Origin: Achromobacter spanius
Lineage (GTDB): Bacteria > Pseudomonadota > Gammaproteobacteria > Burkholderiales > Burkholderiaceae_B
Assembly (NCBI RefSeq): GCF_029637605.1
Contig: NZ_CP121261.1
Span: 6,138,001-6,202,000 of the forward strand
DNA length: 64,000 nucleotides
Reading direction: 5' to 3'
Shown here: positions 46,955-53,987 of the stretch, piece by piece
Layout: the number at the start of each line of letters is the position of its first letter
How positions within the stretch are numbered: position 1 is the first letter of the stretch
The notes under the pieces: model-generated
Told to the model about the DNA's origin: nothing
The model's input: the letters and a program-made list of their open reading frames with translations, nothing else
Databases searched by the model: none
Made by a program: the position numbers and the translations under genes

Positions 46955-48397
46955 TTAGCCGATCTGCACCGGCACGAAGATCTTGTCTTCGCCGCGCTGT
47001 ACCAGCAGGGCAACGGTCTTGCCCGCCTTGGACAGCGCTTCCTTCACTTGCCCGATGTTGTGCACGGGCACGCCATTGAGCGACAGCAGCACATCACCCG
47101 GTTCAATGCCCGCCTTGGCGGCCGGCCCCGCGGAGCGCTCGATCAGCAATCCTTCGGTGCCTGACGCCTGCTGTTCCTGCGGGCTCAGGGGGCGCAGCGC
47201 CAAGCCCAGTTGGCCACGTTGCACTTCCTGATCGCCGGATGCCGTTTGCGCCTTGTCCTTGGGAATGCCGCCCAATGTGGCGACGAGTTCCTTCGGGGCG
47301 CCGGCGCGCCAGATGTCCAGCTTGATCTTTTCGCCGGGCGACGCCAGCGTGATCATCGATGCCAGGTCGCCAGAGGACACGATGGTCTTGCCGTTGATCT
47401 GCCTGACCACGTCGCCGGGCTGCAGGCCGGCCTTGGCGGCGGCGCTGCCTTTCTCCACGCTGGACACCAGCGCGCCAGACGGCGAATCCAGCTTGAACGA
47501 ATTGGCCAGGTCCTGATTCACTTCCTGCACCGTCACGCCCAGGCGCGCATGCTGCACCTTGCCGTGCTCAAGGATCTGGTCCTTGATCTTGTAGGCCACG
47601 TCGATCGGAATCGAGAACGACAGGCCCTGGAAGCCACCGGTGCGGCTGTAGATCTGTGAATTGATACCCACGACTTCGCCGCGGTCGTTGAACAGCGGGC
47701 CGCCCGAGTTGCCCGGGTTGACCGCCACGTCCGTCTGAATGAAGGGCACCGACGTGTCGTCGGGCAGCGAACGGCCCTTGGCGCTGACGATGCCCGCGGT
47801 GGCGGTGTTTTCCAGGCCATAGGGCGAGCCGATGGCCAGCACCCATTCACCCACCTGCAATTGATTGACGTCGCCTACTTTGACCACCGGCAGGTTCTTG
47901 GCGTCGATCTTGAGCACGGCCACGTCGGTTTGCGGGTCGGCGCCCAGCACTTTCGCCTTGTATTCGCGGCGGTCGGTCAGCTTGACGGTGACTTCCTTGG
48001 CATCCTGTACCACGTGCGCATTGGTGAGGATGATGCCGTCATTGCTGATGATGAAGCCCGAACCTTCGCCGCGCATCGGCACTTCACGCGATGGCATGCC
48101 GCCGCGCGCCCCGGGAATCTGACCGAAGAACTGGGCGAAGGGGTCATCATCATCGGCCGACACCTTGCGGGTGCCGCTGACGCTGATGTTGACGACGGCC
48201 GGTCCAAAATCGCGGGTAATCTGCGCGAAGTTGGGCGGGCTGGAGGTATTGATGGATTGCGGGGCAGCGATCGCGGTCGGCGCGTTGGCCGCCATCGACA
48301 CGCCGCCCATCACGGCGGTTGCGCCAGCGCCGCCAATGGCGCCAGCGGCCAGCAGCGCCAGCATCAGGCGCGAGGGTTTCAGTTGCGAGGTCTTCAT
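46955..48397 (-). CDS. degQ: DegQ/MucD-like periplasmic serine protease
   Basis: HtrA-family protease/chaperone of the periplasm. 480 residues: an N-terminal hydrophobic signal or anchor segment, a trypsin-like domain with the triad in LTNAHVV (His), TDVAVLKID (Asp) and NPGNSGGPLF (Ser), then two PDZ domains. The ATG at 48397 is chosen for its AGGAG site over in-frame ATGs at 48415 and 48427. It lies 99 bases after the two-component kinase on the same strand, suggesting an envelope-stress circuit. The symbol is by family; MucD/DegP naming is equally defensible. Confidence 0.92.
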   Translation of the reverse strand: MKTSQLKPSRLMLALLAAGAIGGAGATAVMGGVSMAANAPTAIAAPQSINTSSPPNFAQITRDFGPAVVNISVSGTRKVSADDDDPFAQFFGQIPGARGGMPSREVPMRGEGSGFIISNDGIILTNAHVVQDAKEVTVKLTDRREYKAKVLGADPQTDVAVLKIDAKNLPVVKVGDVNQLQVGEWVLAIGSPYGLENTATAGIVSAKGRSLPDDTSVPFIQTDVAVNPGNSGGPLFNDRGEVVGINSQIYSRTGGFQGLSFSIPIDVAYKIKDQILEHGKVQHARLGVTVQEVNQDLANSFKLDSPSGALVSSVEKGSAAAKAGLQPGDVVRQINGKTIVSSGDLASMITLASPGEKIKLDIWRAGAPKELVATLGGIPKDKAQTASGDQEVQRGQLGLALRPLSPQEQQASGTEGLLIERSAGPAAKAGIEPGDVLLSLNGVPVHNIGQVKEALSKAGKTVALLVQRGEDKIFVPVQIG

Positions 48398-48496
48398 GTC
48401 GGCTCCTGCGTTCATGTTTGAGGACATGGCGCTATCTTCGGGCCTGACACTTAGGGGAATCTTAAATCGCGTGGTCCCGTCGCTATTTCGTCGTTC

Positions 48497-49831
48497 TCAA
48501 CGCGAAAGCGGAAATTCCACGCGGGCGCGCAGTCCTTGGCCGCCGGGCACATCGTCAAGGAAAATCTCGGCGCGGTGCTGGTCGGCAATGGCGCGTGCAA
48601 TAGAAAGCCCCAGTCCGCTGCCGTGCTGCGTGTTGCCCTCGGCACGATAGAAGCGGTCAAACACGCGCTCGCGTTCGGCGGGCGGGATGCCGGGGCCTTC
48701 GTCATCAATGATGAAAGCCGCTTTGTCCGGCGACGTTTGCAGACGCAACTGGATGCGTCCGCCGGTAGGCGAGTGCTTGATGGCGTTGTCCAACAGGTTG
48801 CGGGCCAGCAAGACCAGCGCGTCGTGGTGGCCTTGTACGCGAACGTCAAGCGCACCTTCCAGGTCGACGGCGAGGGACTTGGCATTGGCCTGCGTCAAGG
48901 TTTCGGACAGGGCTTGGCGCAGTACGTCGGCCAGGTCCACGGGGCCGACCGGCGTCTGTTCGGTAGCGCTCTCGTGGCGGGCCATGGATAGCAATTGCTC
49001 GACCAGCCGGGTGGCGCGGTCGATGCCCGCTGCCAGCCGCTGTTCCGCCACTTGCCGGGTTTCCGGGTCACCTGCGCGTTGCAGCGCCTGCAACTGCAGT
49101 CGCAGCGCGGCCAGCGGCGAGCGCAGTTCGTGCGCCGCGTCACCCACAAACTGTTTCTGCTGCGCGAAGGCGCCGCGCATCCGCTCCAGCAGCAGGTTCA
49201 ATTCCTGGATCAAGGGGCGGATCTCGTCGGGCAGCCCTTGCACATTGACGGGCGACAGGTCTTCGGGCTGGCGGGCCGCCACCTGTGCACGAGCACGCTT
49301 GACCGGCCGCAGGGACCAACTGACCACGCACCAGACGATAAGCATCAGCAACGGCGCGGCCGCTGCAATGGGGGCGATGGTGCGCAGCGCGAGTTCACGC
49401 GCCATGTGCTTGCGCACGGCCATGTCCTGCGCCACCTGGATCACCTGGAAGGGCGTGGCCAGCGAATACACGCGATACGTGGTGCCTTCCATTCGTGCAT
49501 CGGAAAAACCCAGCACGATCTGGTCGGGCAGGGGGCGGCGGGAACGGGAGTTGAAGACGCGCAAGCCGTCCGGGGTCCATATCTGGATGATCAGGTCATC
49601 GGCCATGGGTGTCGCGGTGCCCCGGCTATGCGTGGGGCCAGTGCTGAGCAAGCCGTCGCCCGTGCCCAGCGACAGCGCGGTGCGCTGCAGCAGCGAATCA
49701 AAGATGTCGTCGGCCTGGGCGAGCGTGCTGCGATAGGCGATCGCGCCCTGCGCCAGCGCGCCGACCACGATGGCGGCCAGTAGAAAAAAAAGCAGGCGGG
49801 CGCGTAGTGAACCGCTAAGCCTGATGCTCAT
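48497..49831 (-). CDS. Sensor histidine kinase, QseC/TctE-like
   Basis: Inner-membrane kinase of 444 residues: TM1 (about 11-33), a periplasmic domain of about 115 residues, TM2 (about 151-173), then a kinase core with H-box FVGDAAHELRSPLAALRLQ (His234), N-box LARNLLDNAIKHSPTGG and G-box DEGPGIPPAERERVFDRFYR. It overlaps the response regulator gene by 4 bases. The signal is unknown; the adjacent degQ points to the envelope. Confidence 0.92.
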   Translation of the reverse strand: MSIRLSGSLRARLLFFLLAAIVVGALAQGAIAYRSTLAQADDIFDSLLQRTALSLGTGDGLLSTGPTHSRGTATPMADDLIIQIWTPDGLRVFNSRSRRPLPDQIVLGFSDARMEGTTYRVYSLATPFQVIQVAQDMAVRKHMARELALRTIAPIAAAAPLLMLIVWCVVSWSLRPVKRARAQVAARQPEDLSPVNVQGLPDEIRPLIQELNLLLERMRGAFAQQKQFVGDAAHELRSPLAALRLQLQALQRAGDPETRQVAEQRLAAGIDRATRLVEQLLSMARHESATEQTPVGPVDLADVLRQALSETLTQANAKSLAVDLEGALDVRVQGHHDALVLLARNLLDNAIKHSPTGGRIQLRLQTSPDKAAFIIDDEGPGIPPAERERVFDRFYRAEGNTQHGSGLGLSIARAIADQHRAEIFLDDVPGGQGLRARVEFPLSR

Positions 49832-50487
49832 GCTTTGGGAATGACATAGCCGACACCTCTGACGTTCTGAATCAAGTCCGGACCGAGTTTTTTTCGCAGG
49901 CCATGAATATAAACCTCAACCGCGTTGCTGCTGACGCTGTCCTTCCAGCTGTAGAGTTTTTCTTCCAGCTGCGCGCGCGAAAAGATCATGCCGGGGCGCG
50001 AGATCAGGGGTTCCAGCACAGCCCATTCGCGGGCCGTCAGCGCCACAGGCGTGCCATCGACCATCGCGGCGTGCGCCTGCGGGTCGATGGTAATGCCGTC
50101 ATGTTCGAACACGGGCTCGGCGCGGCCGGCGCTGCGGCGGATCAAGGCACGCATGCGCGCCAGCAATTCGTCCACATCGTAGGGCTTGACGATGTAATCA
50201 TCCGCCCCGGCGTCCAGCCCCGCGATGCGGTCGCTGACGGCATCGCGGGCTGTGGCGATCAGTACCGGCGTGCGGTCCTTACGAGTGCGCAACTCACGCA
50301 GCAACGTCAGGCCGTCGCGCTTGGGCAAGCCCAGGTCCAGCAGGATCAGGTCATAAGTGTCGGTGCGCAGCGCCAGTTCGGCGGCGCTGCCGTCCCGGAC
50401 CCAATCCACGGCATAGTGTTCCGCGCGCAGGCAATCCAGCACGCTTTCACCGATCATGAGGTCGTCTTCGACGAGGAGGATGCGCAT
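49828..50487 (-). CDS. OmpR-family response regulator
   Basis: 219-residue DNA-binding regulator. The receiver domain has the phospho-acceptor Asp51 in DLILLDLGLPKRDG and the acidic pair in LLVEDDLM; the C-terminal winged helix contains EWAVLEPLISRPGMIFSRAQL and VEVYIHGLRKKLG. The start at 50487 has an AGGAGG-type site. It leads the regulator-kinase-degQ set. Confidence 0.94.
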   Translation of the reverse strand: MRILLVEDDLMIGESVLDCLRAEHYAVDWVRDGSAAELALRTDTYDLILLDLGLPKRDGLTLLRELRTRKDRTPVLIATARDAVSDRIAGLDAGADDYIVKPYDVDELLARMRALIRRSAGRAEPVFEHDGITIDPQAHAAMVDGTPVALTAREWAVLEPLISRPGMIFSRAQLEEKLYSWKDSVSSNAVEVYIHGLRKKLGPDLIQNVRGVGYVIPKA

Positions 50488-50591
50488 GGTGGTCTTCGCT
50501 TGGCTGAATGAAATCCAGCAAGTTGGATGCGCGGCGGGCGGGTGGAGTTCCCAAGCCGACGAGAGAGCAAGGAATGTTCTGGCGCGGAAAT

Positions 50592-50621
50592 GAAAAAAGC
50601 AGCCCGAGAGGGCTGCTTTTT
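50592..50621 (-). terminator. Terminator after tRNA-Thr
   Basis: Stem AAAAAGCAGCCC / GGGCTGCTTTTT with a GAGA loop. On the minus strand it ends the tRNA-Thr transcript just upstream of the response regulator gene. Confidence 0.9.
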
Positions 50622-50627
50622 GGAATT

Positions 50628-50703
50628 TGGTGCCGGCAATAGGAGTCGAACCTACGACCTTCGCATTACGAATGCGCTGCTCTACCAACTGAGCTATGCC
50701 GGC
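50628..50703 (-). tRNA. tRNA-Thr (anticodon CGT)
   Basis: Read on the minus strand: acceptor GCCGGCA / TGCCGGC, D-arm GCTCAGTTGGTAGAGC, anticodon loop TTCGTAA giving CGT, T-arm with GGTTCGACTCC, and an encoded CCA. 76 bases, all arms pair. The anticodon arm is the same as in E. coli tRNA-Thr(CGT). Confidence 0.97.
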
Positions 50704-50731
50704 AAGACCATTTGCTTCAAATTTTGCGTGC

Positions 50732-50747
50732 TGAAATCAGGATTTCA
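50732..50747. repeat. Perfect inverted repeat between two divergent tRNA genes
   Basis: TGAAATC-AG-GATTTCA, 28 bases upstream of the tRNA-Thr 5' end. A larger imperfect inverted repeat follows (CTTTCCAG at 50781-50788 pairs with CTGGAAAG at 50816-50823). Function unknown. Confidence 0.5.
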
Positions 50748-50894
50748 CCGGCGCTGAAAGTTAAGCAAAACATCTTTGTTCTTTCCAGTTTTTCGCCCTG
50801 TTTATGGGGCCTGATCTGGAAAGACCGAAATCATATCAGAGTTTTTTGGTGATGGGAAACGATCGGCCAAAAAAGCATCAAAAAAATTCGCCAT

Positions 50895-50923
50895 TTGCAT
50901 GCGCCAAAAATTTCGGTCATAAT
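50895..50923 (+). promoter_or_regulatory. Predicted promoter of tRNA-Asn
   Basis: TTGCAT (50895-50900), 17-base spacer, CATAAT (50918-50923), 15 bases before the tRNA 5' end. Confidence 0.75.
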
Positions 50924-50938
50924 TGCGTTCTTGGCAGA

Positions 50939-51014
50939 TCCCCGATAGCTCAGTCGGTAGAGCGACGGACTGTTAATCCGCAGGTCGCTGGTTCGAGCCC
51001 AGCTCGGGGAGCCA
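50939..51014 (+). tRNA. tRNA-Asn (anticodon GTT)
   Basis: Acceptor TCCCCGA / TCGGGGA with encoded CCA, D-arm GCTCAGTCGGTAGAGC, anticodon loop CTGTTAA giving GTT, T-arm GGTTCGAGCCC. 76 bases, complete cloverleaf. A short direct repeat (AATTCAGGG twice) lies just downstream. Confidence 0.97.
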
Positions 51015-51096
51015 AAAAAATTCAGGGCCAAAATTCAGGGTCAACAAGCTGTAGCCAAGAAAGATGCTAAAGCTCACAGACCCAAGCCGAACAGAA

Positions 51097-51129
51097 GGGC
51101 CACTCGCGAAAGCGGGTGGCCCTTTTTGT
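51097..51129 (+). terminator. Terminator after tRNA-Asn
   Basis: Stem GGGCCACTCGC / GCGGGTGGCCC (one T-G pair) with a GAAA loop and five T. Confidence 0.9.
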
Positions 51130-51170
51130 TTTTCTCTTCTTTTTGGTTCTTTCGAGGCGAGTGGCGAGTG

Positions 51171-52172
51171 ATGCAAAACGATAGGCAAAAAGAGGGTGGG
51201 CAAAAAGACGACACGCGCATCGGCGTGACGGTGCTCTCCGGCTTTCTGGGTAGCGGCAAGACCTCGCTGCTTAATCGCTTGCTGCACGAGCCCGCCTATT
51301 CGGATGCCGTTGTTATCGTCAATGAGTATGGCGACGTTGGGGTGGATCATCATCTGGTCAGGTTGGCGCCCGCCAATGTCGTGCTCATCGAGGGTGGCTG
51401 CCTGTGCTGCGTGGTAAGTGGTGCAGTGGTCGATACCCTGCGCGAGCTCTTCATGCTGGCGGTCAGCCGCCGGATCAAGCCGTTTCGCCACGTGATCATT
51501 GAAACCAGCGGGCTGGCGGATCCTGCGTCGACGCTCTTCATGCTCAAGCACGATCGGTTTCTCTCGGAGCGCTATGTGTATCACGGCGCGATCGTGTTGG
51601 TGGATGTGCGTCACGGCGAAATGCAATTGGCGAGCCAGCCCGAGGCGGCGCGGCAATTGGCCCTGGCCGATACCGTCGTCTTGAGCAAATCGGATCTGGC
51701 GGACGCCGCGCAATTGCGGCGGGTCGAGCAGGCGGTTGCCGCGATCAACCCGGGCGCGCAACGCTGCGTGCAGCGTCAGGACTCGCCCTTGGCTGGCGTG
51801 CTGCGCGAGGGGCCCGACACGCGCATGCGGCGCGATGGTGTCGCGTTGTCGAGCTGGCTACGGGCTTTTTCGCGGTCCGCGTCTGGCCGGCATGTGGGCG
51901 TGGGCAGTTTTTCGGTGGTTCTGGCGGCCCCGCTGGGGCGGGCTGCGTTCCTTGCGGGCGTGTCCCTGATACAGGAACGCTTTGGTGAGGCTATTCTGCG
52001 AATGAAGGGTCTGGTCTGTTTCGAGGGGAAACGCTGCCTTGTGAGGTGCACGGTGTGCATGGCGAGTTGTACCCCTTGCGGACGCTGGCCCAATGGCCAA
52101 GCGATGATCGTGCCTCAAGCCTTGTCTATATCGTGCGTGGTCTGGATGTTGATGAGGTTCGCGGGGTGGTGA
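51171..52172 (+). CDS. CobW/COG0523-family GTPase (metal chaperone type), 3' end frameshifted
   Basis: Cytoplasmic P-loop GTPase of the CobW/ZNG1 group thought to deliver metal ions such as zinc. Walker A is GFLGSGKTSLLN, followed by the metal-binding CxCC in EGGCLCCVVSGAVV, then ETSGLADPAS and SKSDLADAAQL. The N-terminal GTPase part is intact. After the G-run at 52025-52028 the reading frame encodes 47 unrelated residues, while another frame carries the expected C-terminal domain. The as-read product is 333 residues. Start: ATG at 51171. It could be a pseudogene or a sequencing error. Confidence 0.8.
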   Translation: MQNDRQKEGGQKDDTRIGVTVLSGFLGSGKTSLLNRLLHEPAYSDAVVIVNEYGDVGVDHHLVRLAPANVVLIEGGCLCCVVSGAVVDTLRELFMLAVSRRIKPFRHVIIETSGLADPASTLFMLKHDRFLSERYVYHGAIVLVDVRHGEMQLASQPEAARQLALADTVVLSKSDLADAAQLRRVEQAVAAINPGAQRCVQRQDSPLAGVLREGPDTRMRRDGVALSSWLRAFSRSASGRHVGVGSFSVVLAAPLGRAAFLAGVSLIQERFGEAILRMKGLVCFEGKRCLVRCTVCMASCTPCGRWPNGQAMIVPQALSISCVVWMLMRFAGW

Positions 52173-52201
52173 GTGCCGCACTGGGTCAGTTGCCGAGTTA
52201 A
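52023..52201 (+). pseudogene. Displaced C-terminal coding segment of the CobW gene
   Basis: In the frame starting at 52028 the translation reads ETLPCEVHGVHGELYPL, then RTLAQWPSDDRASSLVYIVR and GLDVDEVRGVVSAAL, ending at TAA 52201. This is the usual CobW C-terminal pattern (a WP..DRRS-like core followed by the final helix). Adding one G to the GGGG run at 52025-52028 joins it to the GTPase part and gives a 343-residue protein. Confidence 0.8.
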
Positions 52202-52315
52202 GCGGAACCTGATTCTGTGGTCCGCCTCGGTGCTCAAAATGTCGCCATTTGGGCGCGGATGTTGCACAGAAATACGGTATAACCGGTACGGTCTGATGCA
52301 AGAACCGAGACAATC

Positions 52316-53221
52316 ATGGATCGTTTGAAGGCGATGCAGGTGTTCGTGGAGGTTGCCGATCGGGGGAGCCTGTCGGCAGCGGCAATTCATTTGGATATGT
52401 CGCGTGCAATGGTGTCGCGCTATCTGGCTGAAATGGAGCAGTGGGTCGGTGTGCGCTTGCTGCATCGCACGACGCGCCGCCTGAGCCTGACGCCCGCGGG
52501 AGCGGAGACGCTGCCGCGCTGCCGGCAAATGCTGGATATGGTGGGCGACCTGCGCAGCGCGGTAGCCACCCCCGAAGACACGCCACGCGGCTTGTTGCGG
52601 GTTACCACCAGCATGTCTTTTGGTTCGCGCCACCTTGCGAAGGTGGTGGCTGATTACGTCAAGCTGCACCCGGATACGTCGGTTGATCTGATGCTGGTCG
52701 AGCGCGCCGTCAATTTGGTTGAAGAGCGCGTGGATTTGGCGGTCCGCATAACAAACGACCTGGATCCCAATCTGATTGCCCGCAAGTTGGCGGTGTGTCG
52801 GTCGGTGGTGTGCGCATCGCCCGAGTATCTGTCTCGCGAAGGGCTGCCGGCGCGTATCGAAGACCTGTCATCGCGAAACTGCCTTACCCACTCCTACTTC
52901 GGCAAAAGCCTGTGGCGTTTTGAGCGCGACGGTCAGCCGGTGGATGTGCCGGTTAGCGGGAATATCAGTGCAAATGAGGCGTCCGTGCTGCTGAGCGCCG
53001 CATTGGAAGGGGCGGGTATTGCGATGTTGCCTACTTATTGCACGACCGAATATATTGCGGCGGGTCGGTTAAAGGCGATTCTGCCGCAATGCAAACCACA
53101 GGAACTCGGTATTTATGGCGTGTACGCATCGCGTCGGCAGATGCCGCTGATATTGCGTTCCATGTTGGACTTCCTCGTCGAGCGGCTGGGTTCCGCGCCC
53201 TGGGACAAGCCGGGCGGCTAG
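52316..53221 (+). CDS. LysR-family transcriptional regulator
   Basis: 301-residue regulator: N-terminal winged helix-turn-helix (DRLKAMQVFVEVADRGSLSA, then MSRAMVSRYLAEMEQWVGVR) and a C-terminal effector domain from about residue 90. The variant resembles the AaeR/DsdC-like subgroup. No divergent target gene is adjacent, so its regulon is unknown. 114 bases upstream carry GGTATAACCGGTACGG, a partly symmetric element that could be an autoregulatory site. Confidence 0.9.
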   Translation: MDRLKAMQVFVEVADRGSLSAAAIHLDMSRAMVSRYLAEMEQWVGVRLLHRTTRRLSLTPAGAETLPRCRQMLDMVGDLRSAVATPEDTPRGLLRVTTSMSFGSRHLAKVVADYVKLHPDTSVDLMLVERAVNLVEERVDLAVRITNDLDPNLIARKLAVCRSVVCASPEYLSREGLPARIEDLSSRNCLTHSYFGKSLWRFERDGQPVDVPVSGNISANEASVLLSAALEGAGIAMLPTYCTTEYIAAGRLKAILPQCKPQELGIYGVYASRRQMPLILRSMLDFLVERLGSAPWDKPGG

Positions 53222-53249
53222 GCTTGCCCCATTTTGCGGGTTCCCGATC

Positions 53250-53277
53250 TTGAGGGGCAGGGTTATGGCGGTATAAT
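53250..53277 (+). promoter_or_regulatory. Orphan sigma-70 promoter
   Basis: TTGAGG (53250-53255), 16-base spacer, TATAAT (53272-53277, perfect -10). Predicted start about 53284, pointing into a gene-poor region. Confidence 0.55.
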
Positions 53278-53284
53278 TTCGCAA

Positions 53285-53380
53285 ATGCGCGGGCTTGGTT
53301 TTGGTCTTGATGCCGGGTTTGGTATCGTTAGCCTGAGCGCTTTCCTTGAAGTCATTCTGCGGCAAGCCATTGTCCGCTAG
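53285..53380 (+). CDS. 31-codon leaderless candidate ORF
   Basis: ATG at 53285 lies at the predicted start of the orphan promoter transcript. The product begins MRGLGFGLDAGFGIVSLS and is short and partly hydrophobic. No similarity recognised. It may be chance, and the transcript could be a non-coding RNA. Confidence 0.2.
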   Translation: MRGLGFGLDAGFGIVSLSAFLEVILRQAIVR

Positions 53381-53766
53381 CTACTGATTGCCGCAGGACG
53401 AAGGCGCCGGATTCCGGCGTGTCCCGCAGGCGTGTTGGCAATTGATGCCAGCTTTTCCAGAATTTGCATAAGGCGTTTGCCGCGATACGAAGTGGCAGGC
53501 GCATTGCCCTATCTTGATCGACGTACCCGCTTCGGCGCGTGCTTGTCGCGCATGGCAATCAACGCAGAACCCAGGAACCTTGTGAACACTACGCTCGTCA
53601 ATGTCGTCTATCGCGGGTCCCCATGTATGGTGGGCCGGCAAGCTGGTGTTGATATGGGCCTGGTGGTGTTCGCTATTGCCTGGTTTGTCTTTGTGGGGCA
53701 GGCCGTTCGCGCTTTTCTTTTTTCTGCCCGCGGTAAAAATTGCGGCCCAGATCGCGGCATGAATTA

Positions 53767-53809
53767 TTGCGGCGCAAATGAAAATTGCGGCGCAAAAAAT
53801 GCGGCGCAA
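53767..53809. repeat. Three copies of an 11-bp palindrome
   Basis: TTGCGGCGCAA at 53767 and 53785, and ATGCGGCGCAA at 53799. Each is an odd-centred inverted repeat; start spacings are 18 and 14 bases. The array abuts the tRNA-fMet terminator. Confidence 0.65.
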
Positions 53810-53812
53810 ATG

Positions 53813-53845
53813 AAAAAGGCCCGGCGCATTCGCCAGGCCTTGATC
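53813..53845 (-). terminator. Terminator after tRNA-fMet
   Basis: On the minus strand AGGCCTGGCG / CGCCGGGCCT with an AATG loop, one T-G pair, then TTTTT. Confidence 0.85.
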
Positions 53846-53849
53846 AATT

Positions 53850-53926
<77 letters not shown>

Positions 53927-53938
53927 TCTGAGAAAAGA

Positions 53939-53967
53939 ATATTAACCTTATTTTCCACCTGGTGCAA
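53939..53967 (-). promoter_or_regulatory. Predicted promoter of tRNA-fMet
   Basis: Minus strand TTGCAC (53967-53962), 17-base spacer, TAATAT (53944-53939), 12 bases before the tRNA 5' end. It lies within the 61 bases shared with the divergent scpB start. Confidence 0.75.
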
Positions 53968-53987
53968 GTTGGCCCTTTTGAATTTGA

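Larger units (their letters stand above)
53222..53849. other. Gene-poor interval between lysR and tRNA-fMet
   Basis: About 630 bases with no convincing protein gene. Open frames on both strands lack ribosome sites and recognisable domains, and several run into the tRNA. It holds a good sigma-70 promoter (53250-53277), a 31-codon ORF at its predicted start, two hairpins (53367-53399, CTGCGGCAA / TTGCCGCAG; 53404-53420, CGCCGG / CCGGCG), an array of 11-bp palindromes (53767-53809) and the tRNA terminator. Confidence 0.6.

Noticed and set aside
47000..48397. Considered naming the protease mucD or degP with certainty
   Set aside because: Catalytic and PDZ motifs do not separate these orthologue names, and no mucABC or rpoE genes are nearby.
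50527..50757. Short frame covering tRNA-Thr
   Set aside because: The translated tRNA gives a familiar spurious peptide (SRTYDLRITNALLYQLSYAG type) seen in many misannotated genomes.
51015..51170. Possible Zur box before the CobW-family gene
   Set aside because: Only a short direct repeat (AATTCAGGG twice) and the tRNA terminator are present; no TGTTATA-type palindrome.
53381..53809. Minus-strand frame with a CVDCH motif resembling a haem-binding site
   Set aside because: A single motif without signal peptide, ribosome site or wider cytochrome pattern. The frame spans the palindrome array and is probably chance.
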